From Hymenopellis radicata (Eukaryota > Basidiomycota > Agaricomycetes > Agaricales > Physalacriaceae): DNA of 31,902 bases. This document shows positions 30,918 to 31,902 of this stretch, piece after piece. Location: positions 1 to 31,902 of the forward strand of contig JADNRX010000574.1 of the NCBI GenBank assembly GCA_015501595.1. Direction: 5' to 3'. The notes below the pieces were generated by a model. The model searched no databases. It had not been told where the DNA came from and was given only the letters and a program-made list of their open reading frames with translations. Each line of letters begins with the position of its first letter. Position 1 is the stretch's first letter. The position numbers and the translations under genes are program-made.

Positions 30918-31150
30918 CTGTAGACTTTCAATCAATTCGTCGGTCCATGTGACATGTGACCTCACTGACGAAATTTTGGTTTCGTCGACTTACCATATAT
31001 GGTAATTGCCGCCGCGGCGGAGCTGCGGCGGGAGGCTGGCGGGAGCCCCGCCGAGGACTTTTTCGCAAATTTTGGTGTGACTCCTGTGACTTTTCGTCGA
31101 TTTCGGATCACCTGTGACCCGTGACCGACGAATTGATTAAAAGTCTACAG
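30918..31150. mobile_element. TA-inserting MITE, family member 4 (233 bp), inside DIRS-2 Pol
   Basis: Flanked by TA at 30916-30917 and 31151-31152, with ends CTGTAGACTTTCAATCAATT and its near complement and the same GC-rich core as member 1. Removing the element and one TA brings the pol frame on the left (FSLRY) directly into phase with the frame on the right (MLGNVRKVLEWW). This proves both the insertion site and the TA duplication. Confidence 0.95.
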
Positions 31151-31152
31151 TA

Positions 31153-31696
31153 TATGCTGGGCAACGTCCGCAAGGTCTTAGAATGGTGGCAGGAACACCT
31201 TAGCGACCCTACAGCATACAGGCAGCTCAGTCCTCTTCCGGAGATGCAGGATTTAGGAATCTATGTCAATACTTTCACTTCGTGGGGGATCAGCATTATT
31301 TTCGGGGGCTTGTGGTACGCTTTCCGCTTAGTGGAAGGATGGAAGGAGCCAGGCCGTGATATCTGCTGGTTGGGGGCTGTTGCGCTCGAGTTGATGATGC
31401 ACTTTTTGGTGCAGTTCAGTTTCCGCGATTGTCATCTATTGATGCACTCGGACAATGATGGTGCTATCAGCGCACACTCGAAGGGGCGCAGTCCAAATTC
31501 AGAGATCAACCTCTGTGTGAGAAGGACATACCAGATGGCTTTGGAGTTTGATATTGTTCCAACATTCCGCTACATAGAGTCTGCCCTTAATCCCGCTGAT
31601 TCCATTTCGCGAGGCGAATTTCCCTCTCGTGCATCACGTTTACAACGCTCATTTACTTTGCCTAGAGATCTGGCCGATTTGCTTATTGATGCTTAA
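31153..31696 (+). pseudogene. DIRS-2 RNase H domain
   Basis: Starts after the MITE with MLGNVRKVLEWWQEHL and PLPEMQDLGIYVN. The RNase H core follows: YVNTFTSWGIS, where the family has an Asp (YVDASTSWG), so the first catalytic Asp appears replaced by Asn (AAT at 31268-31270). The other acidic positions are kept in AVALELM, LMHSDNDGAI and NPADSISRGE. RNase H removes the RNA strand during cDNA synthesis. The frame ends at 31694-31696, and the expected tyrosine recombinase would lie outside the window. Confidence 0.85.
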
Positions 31697-31902
31697 AATA
31701 CCGCGATAATGTATAAACTCTTAATTCGTTAACTATGGTTACTTGATCGTGATCAGACATGTGGCTTAATTTTAGCCACAATGCTCGATCCTTCCTACAA
31801 AGATGTAGTCTGCACAACTTCGAGGACACAGCAACTTCTCGAGTCACCTACCCAGCGCTTTCACATGTCGACATATACAGTAGGTGTTTGTATGACCCAT
31901 CA

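Larger units (their letters stand above)
28963..31696 (+). mobile_element. Second DIRS-like retrotransposon family, partial
   Basis: Gag-type zinc-knuckle ORF, RT and RNase H lie in order on the plus strand and are only distantly related to the element at 16353-22452. The RT carries FDIKSFHR and KYEDDM, typical of fungal DIRS-like RTs, and RNase H ends in NPADSISRGE. No tyrosine recombinase is reached before the window ends. The copy is inactivated by TAA 30574-30576, TAG 30802-30804 and a MITE at 30918-31150. No terminal repeat is identified. Confidence 0.75.

Noticed and set aside
31121..31152. An apparent ATG start for the RNase H frame at 31121
   Set aside because: The first codons are MITE sequence. 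The native frame comes from the RT side and is interrupted by the insertion.

Overview
The window looks like a repeat-rich, intron-bearing chromosome segment of a filamentous fungus, most likely an Agaricomycete. The evidence is that host-type coding fragments are interrupted by introns of about 48-58 bp with GTAAGT-like donors, and that the recognisable proteins are fungal: an E(z)/EZH2-type SET methyltransferase, a fungal drug:H+ antiporter, and an AAA ATPase of the large fungal family whose P-loop follows an 'SDKxWLEF' segment. The transposons (DIRS-like tyrosine-recombinase elements, Ty1/copia, Ty3/gypsy, a hAT-type element and TA-inserting MITEs) also fit. Almost every gene is partial or broken. 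There is no prokaryotic feature, rRNA, CRISPR array or convincing tRNA.

Layout. 1-3825 is a partial DIRS-like copy on the minus strand whose central 951 bp is inverted in place and interrupted by a 1790-bp solo-LTR-like insertion (1021-2810). 3848-4825 holds a ladder of consensus introns separating exons of only 29-75 nt. 5364-6744 is a non-autonomous hAT-type element with an 8-bp target duplication. 6820-8010 (minus) carries the CXC and SET domains of an EZH2-like protein, abutting head to head a 5'-truncated MFS transporter (8045-8756, plus). A second EZH2-type segment (PCGxxCFxH / LPCDL) lies at 9878-10191 on the other strand. 11242-12072 is a Ty3/gypsy fragment. 12707-13198 is a MITE with another MITE nested in it. 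14617-15225 (minus) is a broken AAA ATPase. 16353-22452 is a nearly full DIRS-like retrotransposon (Gag, RT, RNase H, part of the tyrosine recombinase) bounded by 0.83-kb direct repeats. 22915-25888 holds three spliced genes of unknown function, one with an exact 140-bp tandem duplication. 27226-28075 (minus) is a Ty1/copia integrase fragment. 28963-31696 is a second DIRS-like element with a probable 230-bp intron in RT and a 233-bp MITE inserted in its coding region.

Two kinds of damage recur. The first is nonsense or missense changes explained by C to T or G to A transitions, including catalytic Asp to Asn changes in one RT and one RNase H. The second is isolated 1-bp gains or losses, often in short homopolymers, in both host genes and transposons. 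The first suggests methylation-associated or RIP-like decay. The second could be decay or uncorrected long-read assembly error, and it should be settled before any gene here is called dead. The strongest novel leads are the in-place inversion inside the DIRS copy, the rearranged EZH2-like locus, the micro-exon ladder, and the MITE family whose removal restores an RT reading frame.
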